Below, one piece after another: positions 6,883 to 13,689 of a stretch of DNA of 27,579 bases. Position 1 is the first letter of the stretch. Each line of letters begins with the position of its first letter. The notes below the pieces were generated by a model that was given only the letters and a program-made list of their open reading frames with translations, did not search any database and was not told the DNA's origin. The position numbers and the translations under genes are program-made. This DNA comes from Dehalococcoidia bacterium (GTDB lineage: Bacteria; Chloroflexota; Dehalococcoidia; Dehalococcoidales; E44-bin46): assembly GCA_030634425.1 (NCBI GenBank), contig DAOWAU010000003.1, forward strand, positions 1 through 27,579, written 5' to 3'.

Positions 6883-7170
6883 ATGGACTTCAGTAATCCC
6901 TTTGGCACTATGGTGCCCAGAAAGATGAACGCCGCTGAGCTAGCCAGGGCTATAATGCAAAACATAGCCGCTGAACTGGATGCCGTCGCTCTCTACCAAG
7001 CCCACATTGATGCCACCGATGATGAGCGGGCTAAGAAGGTGCTTGTTCACATTCGGGACGATGAGAAAGAGCATGTAGGGGAATTTATGGCGCTGCTGGA
7101 GCTCCTTGACCCCCAGCAGGCTGAGTATCTCAAAAAGGGGAGGAAGGAGATTGCCGAATTACTGGGATAA
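6883..7170 (+). CDS. Encapsulated-ferritin (EncFtn) type ferritin-like protein
   Basis: A 95-aa protein, too short for a four-helix ferritin, with two helices carrying E31, Y38, E61 and H64 (ELDAVALYQAH, RDDEKEHVGEF). The spacing (E to E 30, E to H 33, E to Y 7) is the same as the ferroxidase residues E32, Y39, E62, H65 of Rhodospirillum EncFtn, as I recall them; the Trp before the Tyr is Leu here. EncFtn forms a ring of dimers and oxidises Fe(II) inside an encapsulin shell. No encapsulin gene lies in this window, and the C-terminus (KEIAELLG) lacks an evident targeting tail. GGAGGTGAAAA precedes the ATG. Last gene of the operon; role likely iron handling alongside the oxygen-defence proteins. 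A generic rubrerythrin-like label is the alternative. Confidence 0.8.
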   Translation: MDFSNPFGTMVPRKMNAAELARAIMQNIAAELDAVALYQAHIDATDDERAKKVLVHIRDDEKEHVGEFMALLELLDPQQAEYLKKGRKEIAELLG

Positions 7171-7181
7171 AAGTATCCCAG
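7162..7181 (+). terminator. Hairpin at the end of the oxygen-defence operon
   Basis: Perfect 8-bp stem CTGGGATA / TATCCCAG with an AAAG loop that includes the stop codon of the ferritin-like gene. No T tract follows, so termination efficiency is uncertain; it may be a 3'-protecting hairpin. Confidence 0.5.
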
Positions 7182-7277
7182 CCAGAGGCATTTAGCTACC
7201 TCAGGGAGGATGCAACTATAGGGCAAGGCAATCCCCTGACGACTTCACCATTTCCACTAGCAAGTTGTTGACAAAAA

Positions 7278-7286
7278 TGCTATAAT
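7278..7286 (+). promoter_or_regulatory. Extended -10 promoter (TGCTATAAT)
   Basis: TGn plus perfect TATAAT about 40 bases before the start codon of the radical SAM gene. A TTGACA at 7268-7273 is only seven bases upstream of TATAAT and cannot be its -35. Confidence 0.5.
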
Positions 7287-7326
7287 GATTTGATTTTCTC
7301 GAAAATTCGTGTAAGAGGAGCCTCAT

Positions 7327-8877
7327 TTGAAAATACTTTTAGTTTATCCCCGATACCCAGACACCTTCTGGAGTTTTAAACACGCTCTGAAATTAACCTC
7401 CAGAAAAGCACTAAATACGCCTCTAGGCCCATTAACTGTAGCCGCTATGCTCCCCGCCGAGTGGGAGAAAAGGCTTACAGATATGAATACAACCAACCTA
7501 AACGATGAAGACATCAAATGGGCTGATTATGTATTTATCAGTGCCATGGTTGTGCAACAAGAATCAGCAAGGGAAGTTGTTAACCGGTGTAAAAAACTCA
7601 ATACCAAGATTGTCGCTGGTGGTCCCCTCTTTACCACCGGATATAAATTTTTCGATGTTAGTGACATAGACCATGTTATACTCAATGAAGCTGAAATCAC
7701 CCTTTCGCCTTTCTTAAAAGACCTAGAGCGGGGATGCCCCAAGCATGTCTACAAAACTGACGAAAAAGCCGACATAACCAAAACCCCTACCCCTCTATGG
7801 TCGCTCGTTGATTTGAACAAGTACGCCACAGCGACTATTCAATATTCTCGAGGCTGCCCTTTCGACTGCGAGTTCTGTGATATTATCATCATAGACGGGC
7901 ATAAACCACGAACCAAGACTAAAGACCAGATGCTAGCCGAGCTAGATGCGATATATAATCAGGGTTATCAGGGCAGCGTGTTTATTGTTGATGATAATTT
8001 CATAGGCAACAAGAAAAAGCTAAAGGCAGATATCCTGCCGGCAATGATTCAATGGATGGAGGAGAAAGAATACCCCTTTACTTTCCTCACCGAAGCCTCG
8101 ATAAACCTAGCCGATGATGAAGAGCTGATGCGATTAATGTCTGACGCCGGGTTTAACAATGTATTCATTGGCATCGAAAGCCCCAATGAGGAAAGCCTAA
8201 TTGAGTGCAATAAGTTCACCAATAAGAACCGCGATTTAGTGGCTTCGGTTAAGAAGCTCCAGAACTACGGCTTTCAGGTAATGGGAGGATTTATTGTCGG
8301 CTTCGACAGTGACCCCATTTCTATCTTCAAGAGCCAAATCAATTTCATCCAAAAGAGCGGAATTGTTACCGCTATGGTTGGTCTGCTAAACGCCCCCACG
8401 GAAACAAGATTATGGCACCGCCTGAAGAAGGAGAATCGCCTATTGCCCGGTGCTACCGGCGATAACACAGACGGCACCACCAATTTCATTCCCAAAATGA
8501 ACTTTGAGGTGCTCATCAATGGCTATAAGCAAATCCTGCATACCATCTATGCCCCCAAGCATTATTACGAACGAATCAAAATATTCCTAGATGAGTATAA
8601 GCCTAATAAAAAGGCGCGCCCCAAGGTTAACCTTAACGATATTGGGGCACTCTTCAAATCTGTGTTTGTCTTAGGTGTTAAGGACAAATTCAGGGTTTAT
8701 TACTGGAAGCTGTTCCTTTCCACTCTGGTGAAATATCCACGGCGTTTCAGCTTAGCCATATCCCTTGCCGTTCAGGGACTCCACTTCCGCAAGGTCTGCG
8801 AGAAAATTAGAGACATCGAAGTTGACAAGGCCCTGCTAGCCAGACAGCGAAAGGTGCTCAACGGGGAGCCCACTTAA
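7327..8877 (+). CDS. B12-binding-type radical SAM protein (DUF4070-like)
   Basis: A 516-aa protein with an N-terminal cobalamin-binding-like Rossmann domain (~1-140; TPLGPLTVAAMLP, DYVFISAMVVQ, KIVAGGPLFTTG), without the DxHxxG cobalt-ligand motif, as in many class B members. The radical SAM core follows, with the [4Fe-4S] cysteines C177, C181 and C184 in SRGCPFDCEFC, a GIESPNEESL strand, and VMGGFIVGFDSD. The C-terminal ~150 residues look like the DUF4070 extension found with the hopanoid and bacteriochlorophyll methylase relatives. Some relatives methylate unactivated carbons; the substrate here is unknown. It starts at TTG 7327, six bases after AGAGGAG. It is alone on this strand, converging with the HAD gene three bases away, so context gives no help. 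Cytoplasmic or membrane-associated. Confidence 0.85.
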   Translation: MKILLVYPRYPDTFWSFKHALKLTSRKALNTPLGPLTVAAMLPAEWEKRLTDMNTTNLNDEDIKWADYVFISAMVVQQESAREVVNRCKKLNTKIVAGGPLFTTGYKFFDVSDIDHVILNEAEITLSPFLKDLERGCPKHVYKTDEKADITKTPTPLWSLVDLNKYATATIQYSRGCPFDCEFCDIIIIDGHKPRTKTKDQMLAELDAIYNQGYQGSVFIVDDNFIGNKKKLKADILPAMIQWMEEKEYPFTFLTEASINLADDEELMRLMSDAGFNNVFIGIESPNEESLIECNKFTNKNRDLVASVKKLQNYGFQVMGGFIVGFDSDPISIFKSQINFIQKSGIVTAMVGLLNAPTETRLWHRLKKENRLLPGATGDNTDGTTNFIPKMNFEVLINGYKQILHTIYAPKHYYERIKIFLDEYKPNKKARPKVNLNDIGALFKSVFVLGVKDKFRVYYWKLFLSTLVKYPRRFSLAISLAVQGLHFRKVCEKIRDIEVDKALLARQRKVLNGEPT

Positions 8878-8880
8878 CGG

Positions 8881-9558
8881 CTAAAGGTATCGAATCACCT
8901 CAGACAAGCTATGAATTCGCGGGCAGTCGCTGACTTCGGGCGCTAGGTCATAGCGGTCGATAAGAACAGGGTTGATACCTACCCCCCTGGCACCGACTAC
9001 ATCGGTTTCATACTGGTCACCAATATAGACTGCCTCGGAAGCATCTACCCCAGCGCGCTCCAGTGCCGCCAGGAAAATGGGTGGCTGGGGTTTATCCACC
9101 CCAATCTCTTTGGCGGTAACTATAAAATCCAGGTAGGATTCCAGCTCAACTTTGCCTATGATGAGGTTGGAAATCAGGCCTAAAATCAAGCCTCGCTTTT
9201 TTAATATCTTTACCGTGGGCAATACATCATCATAGAGAACCCAGGTTACGCTACCACCTCTAACCAGTCGGCTTATCCGCCTAGTAAATTCCAGCATCGT
9301 CTCCCTTGACATCTTTACCTCTGCCTCAACTGATAATACCTCCTGATAGCGAATAAAGGGGTCTTCATCTTTCCCTTCACTCCACCTCGGTGGGGCACCC
9401 GCTGGCACCTGACTCTCAGCCACATGGATAGCCTTTATTAACTTCTGCGGGGGTAGCTCAACGCCCAGCTCCTGGGCAACTTTAGAGAACAATTCGTGTC
9501 TGTCTGGCTCTGGATGAGCTATGGTATTTAACCAATCAAAGAATACTGCTTTAATCAT
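8881..9558 (-). CDS. HAD-superfamily hydrolase
   Basis: A 225-aa HAD-fold protein. Motif I is FFDWLNTI with nucleophile D8; the second Asp of the usual DxDxT (position 10) is Leu. Motif II is S130 (LISNL), motif III K156 (GVDKPQP) and motif IV GDQYETDVVGA with D181 and D186. Residues ~15-100 form a helical cap. Loss of the Asp+2 acid/base is normal in haloacid dehalogenases and some non-phosphatase HADs, so phosphatase activity should not be assumed. It is the last gene of the yceD-rpmF-fab-nusB-acpP minus operon, 12 bases after acpP; its link to those genes may be only positional. Confidence 0.88.
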   Translation of the reverse strand: MIKAVFFDWLNTIAHPEPDRHELFSKVAQELGVELPPQKLIKAIHVAESQVPAGAPPRWSEGKDEDPFIRYQEVLSVEAEVKMSRETMLEFTRRISRLVRGGSVTWVLYDDVLPTVKILKKRGLILGLISNLIIGKVELESYLDFIVTAKEIGVDKPQPPIFLAALERAGVDASEAVYIGDQYETDVVGARGVGINPVLIDRYDLAPEVSDCPRIHSLSEVIRYL

Positions 9559-9570
9559 ATCGCCTTCTAT

Positions 9571-9831
9571 TTACTCATCCTCAACGCCCAGGTCTCTAAG
9601 GTAATCAACGGCATCTTGGGCCGTTATTATATCTTCCGCATCCTCCTCCGGTATCTCAATCTCCCGGGAAGGGGTGCTAAACTCCTCTTCCAAAGATATT
9701 CTCAGTTCCACCAAATCCAGAGAATCAGCACCCATATCATCAACAAAGCTGGCTGTGGGCACTACATCCTCTTCATCCACCCCTAACTGCTCAACAACTA
9801 CCCTTTTTACTCGGTCAAAAATGGTTGCCAC
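9571..9831 (-). CDS. acpP: Acyl carrier protein (first copy, with an insertion)
   Basis: An 86-aa acyl carrier protein that carries fatty acyl chains on a 4'-phosphopantetheine arm. The attachment site is S37 in [10 protein letters not shown]. Compared with the standard [13 protein letters not shown], this protein reads [18 protein letters not shown], about five additional residues (52-57) in the loop between helix II and helix III. The rest is typical, highly acidic and ends DLGVEDE. It lies in the minus operon with fabD and fabK, between nusB and the HAD gene. A second, conventional ACP is encoded at 27187-27438. Confidence 0.95.
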   Translation of the reverse strand: MATIFDRVKRVVVEQLGVDEEDVVPTASFVDDMGADSLDLVELRISLEEEFSTPSREIEIPEEDAEDIITAQDAVDYLRDLGVEDE

Positions 9832-9857
9832 TTTCTCCCCCTACTCCTAACAGCTTT

Positions 9858-10268
9858 CTATCTATTGGCCAGAGCACTAACTGAACCCAAGACTCCATTA
9901 ACAAACTTTGATGAGCTATCGGTGCCAAACCTCTTGGCCAGCTCCACCGCCTCATTTATAGCCACCTTAATCGGCGTCTTATTATCAAACAGGATTTCGA
10001 ATATGGCAAGCCTGAGAATGTTCCTATCGATTAGCGATATTTGTTCTATAGGCCAAGCGGGGGCAAAGCTTTGAATATTGTGGTCAATCTTCTCCTTATT
10101 ACGGATAACTCCGCCGACCAGCTCGCGAATGAAGGCACTATTTTCTGCAGACAATCTCTGGTTAGCGAGAAGGCGGGTTGCTGCTTCCTCCGCCTTATGC
10201 CCTGCACAATCAGCCTCATAAAGCACCTGTAGAGCTAGCTCTCTTGCTTTGCGCCGTGCTCCAGCCAT
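9858..10268 (-). CDS. nusB: Transcription antitermination factor NusB
   Basis: A 136-aa all-helical protein that binds boxA RNA with NusE (S10) and supports rRNA antitermination. Diagnostic: [16 protein letters not shown] at the N-terminus, [20 protein letters not shown] in the middle, and the C-terminal signature [49 protein letters not shown]. Standard length. A 103-base gap separates it from the upstream Mth938-type gene, and a possible internal promoter lies there. acpP follows after 26 bases. Confidence 0.96.
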   Translation of the reverse strand: MAGARRKARELALQVLYEADCAGHKAEEAATRLLANQRLSAENSAFIRELVGGVIRNKEKIDHNIQSFAPAWPIEQISLIDRNILRLAIFEILFDNKTPIKVAINEAVELAKRFGTDSSSKFVNGVLGSVSALANR

Positions 10269-10313
10269 AGGTTATCTCCCAACCTAGCCACAGTAAAGTT
10301 CACAGTTCCATTG

Positions 10314-10342
10314 AGTTTAGCAAATGAGCAATGTGGGGTCAA
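10314..10342 (-). promoter_or_regulatory. Possible internal promoter for nusB-acpP-HAD
   Basis: Minus strand TTGACC (10342-10337), exactly 17 bases, TAAACT (10319-10314), in the only sizeable gap of the operon. The -10 is 4/6. Confidence 0.4.
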
Positions 10343-10371
10343 TCCTGGTGACTTTCGGCTGTTTGCCTTTT

Positions 10372-10719
10372 TCAACAGGTAAGATGAAGAGCGGCTACCG
10401 CCCGGTGAGACTGAGAAAGCCGATTATATGTGTGGCAAGCCTTATCCGTAGTCTCCACAATAAGCTTAATGTCCTGGGCATCAGCGGCTTGTTGCACCTC
10501 AGGTAGCACCTCCACCAGACCTGATGCCCCGGTGCCCACTATCAGCACCTCAGGCTTCCCTGCCATAACCTCAGCTATATCGCCAAGGCATAGCTGGTGA
10601 CCACTCCTTCTGTACCAGTTATCCTTAACCCTATCGGGGAAAACGATTACATCTGAGGTATACTCTTTACCACTAATTGAGACCAGTCCAAATTGATAAG
10701 AATCAATAACACTGTTCAT
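10372..10719 (-). CDS. Mth938/DUF498-domain protein
   Basis: A 115-aa single-domain protein of the Mth938-like family (related to NDUFAF3), of unclear biochemical function. Seen: the N-terminal INSY-type strand replaced by VIDSYQFGLVSISGKEYTSDVIVFPDRV, then EVMAGKPEVLIVGTGASGLVEVLPEV, KLIVETTDKACHTYNRLSQSHRAVAALHLTC, which fits the family pattern (PEVLIVGTG and the C-terminal NxL motif). The start overlaps the fabD stop (TAATG), indicating translational coupling. Cytoplasmic; soluble. Confidence 0.85.
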   Translation of the reverse strand: MNSVIDSYQFGLVSISGKEYTSDVIVFPDRVKDNWYRRSGHQLCLGDIAEVMAGKPEVLIVGTGASGLVEVLPEVQQAADAQDIKLIVETTDKACHTYNRLSQSHRAVAALHLTC

Positions 10720-11666
10720 TATTCCCCCACCGGGGAGGAGGGGAATAGATTGGCTAAATTCCCGATAGCATCCGCATCACCTATATTCACCGTTTTAGCC
10801 CCCCTATTTATCCGTCTAAGCAGACCACTAAGCACTTCCCCCGGTCCTATCTCAATAAAGGTAGACACCCCCTCGTTTATCATATACTCAATAGAGGGCT
10901 GCCACTGGACACGCTGACACAACTGGGTAAGCAGTTCTGCTTTTACCTGCTTGACATTAGTCACCGGCTGAGCAGTAGTGTTAGCTATAATAGGAATGGC
11001 AGGTTGATGAAAGGAGAGGGTAGCTATAATCTCGAAGAGACCATCACAAGCGGATTGCATCAATGGAGTATGAAAGGCACCGCTTACCCGTAAAGGGATG
11101 GTGCGCTGAGCTCCCCTGTCCCGAGCCAAGTCCGCAGCTGGGGCTAAATTACCCTTCGCTCCACTGATTACTAGCTGACCGGGGCAGTTAACGTTAGCGA
11201 TATAGGTATTGGTCTGAGCACACACCTCAGTTAATGAAGCCTCATCAAGCCCAATTATTGCCACCATGCCCCCGGCTTTCCTCAGCCCGGCTTCATACAT
11301 TAACCGTCCCCTCTCTCGAGCCAGAGAAACAACAGTCGCAAAATCAAGTACTCTGGCTGCCGCCAGTGCGGTATACTCACCCAGGCTATGACCAGCAACA
11401 AAAGCAGGCGGTGGTAATCTGCCACCACCCGCCTCAGCGGCAGCCGTCAAGCAAGCATAGCTCACCACTATCAAAGCTGGCTGGGCATTAACGGTCTGCC
11501 GAAGTTCATCCTCCGGGCCTTCAAAGCATAATCGGGAGAGAGGGAACCCCAAAGCCTCGTCAGCCTGTTCAAAGACTGCCTTAGCTGAGGCAAAATTATC
11601 ATAGAGGTCACGCCCCATCCCTACCTTTTGAGAGCCCTGCCCCGGGAAAATATAGGCCACCTTCAT
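10719..11666 (-). CDS. fabD: Malonyl-CoA:ACP transacylase
   Basis: Transfers malonyl from CoA to ACP for fatty acid elongation. The 315-aa protein shows IFPGQGSQ at the N-terminus, nucleophile S94 in GHSLGEYTA, R119 in the RERGRLM segment, and catalytic H199 in GAFHTPLM, all canonical. The length matches the family. The ATG at 11666 has no strong ribosome site; it is 15 bases after fabK and probably translated by coupling. Its substrate partner ACP is encoded three genes downstream. Confidence 0.97.
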   Translation of the reverse strand: MKVAYIFPGQGSQKVGMGRDLYDNFASAKAVFEQADEALGFPLSRLCFEGPEDELRQTVNAQPALIVVSYACLTAAAEAGGGRLPPPAFVAGHSLGEYTALAAARVLDFATVVSLARERGRLMYEAGLRKAGGMVAIIGLDEASLTEVCAQTNTYIANVNCPGQLVISGAKGNLAPAADLARDRGAQRTIPLRVSGAFHTPLMQSACDGLFEIIATLSFHQPAIPIIANTTAQPVTNVKQVKAELLTQLCQRVQWQPSIEYMINEGVSTFIEIGPGEVLSGLLRRINRGAKTVNIGDADAIGNLANLFPSSPVGE

Positions 11667-11681
11667 CAGCTCAGCCTCAAC

Positions 11682-12629
11682 TCACCCCCCTACAGAATCC
11701 TTAAGCTGGGCAATTAGTGCCTCAGCCTCAGCCACCATCTCCTCTATAATAACCTTGACCGGTGTAATCTCTTTTATCATCCCTGAAATCTGCCCTGCCA
11801 GGAGTGTGCCATTATCAAGATCGCCCTCAATCAAGCCAATACGCACCTTTCCTACACCAAACTCCATAAGCTCATCCATGGAGATTCCAGACTTCTCCTT
11901 CTCCCAGAACTCATGAATTAGCTTATTCTCTAGAGCACGCATAGGGTAACCGGTGCTCTGACCTGAAATTGCCGTAGAGCGGTCGCTGGCATCTAGGATC
12001 GCCTGTTTGTAAGCAGGGTGAGCGATGCACTCTTCGCTAGTAACAAAGCGTGTTCCCATCTGAACACCCTGAGCTCCAAGCGCCAGAGCTGCCACCAAGC
12101 CCCGCCCATCAGCGATACCCCCAGCCGCTACCACCGGTACCTTAACACTATCAACCACCTGAGGCACTAAAGGCATGGTCGTGATTTGTCCTATTTCACC
12201 TCCCGACTCCATACCCTCAGCCACGAAGGCGTCGGCGCCATATCGTTCCAGACGCCTGGCTAAAGCAACACTAGCTACCACTGGCATCACCTTTATCCCT
12301 GCCTCCTTAAATCTGGGGATGTAAGGACCAGGATTACCGGCGCCAGTGGTAACCACAGCCACCTTCTCCTCCAAAACCACCTCTATAACCTGCTTGGCAA
12401 AGGGGGATATCAGCAGAATATTTACCCCAAAGGGTTTATCCGTTTGCTCACGGGTCAGATGTATCTGTTCTCTCACCCAATCCGCCTCAGCAGTACCAGC
12501 ACCAATAATACCCAATCCACCAGCATTAGAGACTGCCGAGACAAGCTCAGCCGTGGCTACATGAGCCATTCCCCCCTGAATAATCGGATACTTGATGCCG
12601 AAAAGGTCGCAAATAGCAGTCTTGAGCAT
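11682..12629 (-). CDS. fabK: FabK-type enoyl-ACP reductase (FMN), atypical active-site residue
   Basis: A 315-aa TIM-barrel flavoprotein of the FabK/nitronate monooxygenase family; next to fabD, yceD and acpP it is best read as FabK, which reduces trans-2-enoyl-ACP. Motifs: PIIQGGMAHVATAELVSAVSNAGGLG (N-terminal FMN region), PFGVNILL, AVVTTGAGNP, AEGMESGGEIG, VPVVAAGGIADGRG (phosphate loop) and GAQGVQMGTRFVTSEE. In most FabK proteins the fourth motif is GGHIG, and the His (His144 in S. pneumoniae FabK) is an active-site residue; here it is E145. The remaining FMN motifs are intact. It lies 14 bases after rpmF. A nitronate monooxygenase-like activity is the alternative. Confidence 0.9.
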   Translation of the reverse strand: MLKTAICDLFGIKYPIIQGGMAHVATAELVSAVSNAGGLGIIGAGTAEADWVREQIHLTREQTDKPFGVNILLISPFAKQVIEVVLEEKVAVVTTGAGNPGPYIPRFKEAGIKVMPVVASVALARRLERYGADAFVAEGMESGGEIGQITTMPLVPQVVDSVKVPVVAAGGIADGRGLVAALALGAQGVQMGTRFVTSEECIAHPAYKQAILDASDRSTAISGQSTGYPMRALENKLIHEFWEKEKSGISMDELMEFGVGKVRIGLIEGDLDNGTLLAGQISGMIKEITPVKVIIEEMVAEAEALIAQLKDSVGG

Positions 12630-12643
12630 AGGAATAGCCCTCC

Positions 12644-12844
12644 TTAGCTTTCTTTCTTTTTGGAACTCTTAATCTCAATGACCTCCCTACCAGCATAGCT
12701 TCCACAGGTAGGGCAGACATGGTGGGGCAGTTTAGGACTATTACATTGAGGGCAATAGTCTAGGGGAGGAGAGGAAAGTCGGAGGTGACTACGCCTCTTA
12801 CCCTTACGTGCTTTGGCAGTCTTCCGTTTAGGTAAAGCTCCCAC
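12644..12844 (-). CDS. rpmF: 50S ribosomal protein L32
   Basis: A 66-aa ribosomal protein with the typical N-terminus MGALPKRKTAKARKGKRRSH and a zinc ribbon formed by C31, C34, C44 and C47 (CPQC, CPTC). It starts one base after yceD ends, the usual yceD-rpmF pairing, and leads into fabK. Zinc-binding (C+) form. Confidence 0.97.
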   Translation of the reverse strand: MGALPKRKTAKARKGKRRSHLRLSSPPLDYCPQCNSPKLPHHVCPTCGSYAGREVIEIKSSKKKES

Positions 12845-12845
12845 G

Positions 12846-13403
12846 CTACTTCACCTCCTTCCGTTTAGTCGCTAACACGCTATCATCTGAAGCCAATTCA
12901 CTTAGCTTAGACCAGCGAGGGTCAGCCTGTTGAGGACAATCACAAGGTCCCTGGTTAAGGTTATGCCCACAATTAGAACATAACCCAGCGCAATCCTCGC
13001 GACAAAGTGGCTTCATCGGGGTAGCCAGTAGCGCATACTGGCGTATTGCCTCGGTTAAATCAAGAACATGATGCTCATCAATAGTGAAACTTCCCAGCTC
13101 GTCAGGCAAGGACAACGAAACACCGCTAACTACATCTGTGACCGGGAAATACTCTTCCTCAAAATTCAGCCGTAAAGGATAATCGAACGAACTCAAGCAG
13201 CGGCTACAGGTAAGTTCAACCTCGGTGTGCAGTCTCGCCTTGACCAAGATACCCCGGCCAGTATGTACCAGGGTAACCTTGCCCTCAACCACGCTATCGC
13301 CACCAGCAATATCGACAACCTCAGCCACCTCATAGTCTCGCGTTGACCCTACAGGTGACTTAAGCTGCTGAGAGACATTTATCCGCACCATATCCGCCTT
13401 CAC
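12846..13403 (-). CDS. yceD: YceD/DUF177 family protein
   Basis: A 185-aa member of the DUF177 family, usually encoded directly before rpmF and linked in some organisms to 23S rRNA or ribosome assembly. The N-terminal strand region includes GILVKARLHTEVELTCSRCLSSFDYPL (C66, C69), and the C-terminal part has a Cys cluster C134, C138, C142, C145, C154, C156 in CREDCAGLCSNCG and CDC, a likely metal site as in other Gram-positive-type members. The start is GTG at 13403 or ATG at 13391; the ribosome site does not decide clearly (GGGG just before GTG). It is first gene of the minus operon. Confidence 0.9.
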   Translation of the reverse strand: MKADMVRINVSQQLKSPVGSTRDYEVAEVVDIAGGDSVVEGKVTLVHTGRGILVKARLHTEVELTCSRCLSSFDYPLRLNFEEEYFPVTDVVSGVSLSLPDELGSFTIDEHHVLDLTEAIRQYALLATPMKPLCREDCAGLCSNCGHNLNQGPCDCPQQADPRWSKLSELASDDSVLATKRKEVK

Positions 13404-13424
13404 CCCTTAACTATCAAGTTAACT

Positions 13425-13455
13425 ATTATAACAAGAGCCTCACACCTAGTGTCAA
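13425..13455 (-). promoter_or_regulatory. Promoter of the yceD-rpmF-fabK-fabD operon
   Basis: Minus strand: TGT-TATAAT (extended -10, TATAAT at 13430-13425) with TTGACA (13455-13450) at a 19-base spacer, which is long. The start site would be about 13418, giving a leader of ~15 bases to the GTG or ~27 to the ATG. Confidence 0.65.
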
Positions 13456-13528
13456 GCGATAATCAATCCGCTGTTGCCAGCTCTGGCATCATTTTAAGAA
13501 TACTGCTAAAAATTCATACCAAAGGGTC

Positions 13529-13557
13529 TTGACAAATTTTAAAAATCGTGATAGTAT
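13529..13557 (+). promoter_or_regulatory. Promoter of rpoB-rpoC
   Basis: Perfect TTGACA (13529-13534), 17-base spacer, TAGTAT (13552-13557) preceded by TGA, i.e. a TGn-assisted -10. Leader of about 126 bases to the rpoB ATG; within it the imperfect repeat GTATT-gcaat-AATAC (13634-13648) and a further TATAAT (13594-13599) are visible. Confidence 0.75.
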
Positions 13558-13689
13558 TAAGTTTTGCAATTATGCGCTTAATTCTCACCCTATTATAATT
13601 TCCTTCGTCACCCCCTATTGTTACGGCGGATTAGTATTGCAATAATACAAAGGTTTCCGCATTTATTTGTTTAAGGAGTAGAGTTAGTT

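Noticed and set aside
7268..7286. TTGACA plus TATAAT as a paired promoter
   Set aside because: The spacer is seven bases, far too short; only the extended -10 is kept.
13634..13648. Short hairpin GTATT-gcaat-AATAC in the rpoB leader as an attenuator
   Set aside because: Only five pairs, AT-rich, no T tract; too weak to call a regulatory RNA.
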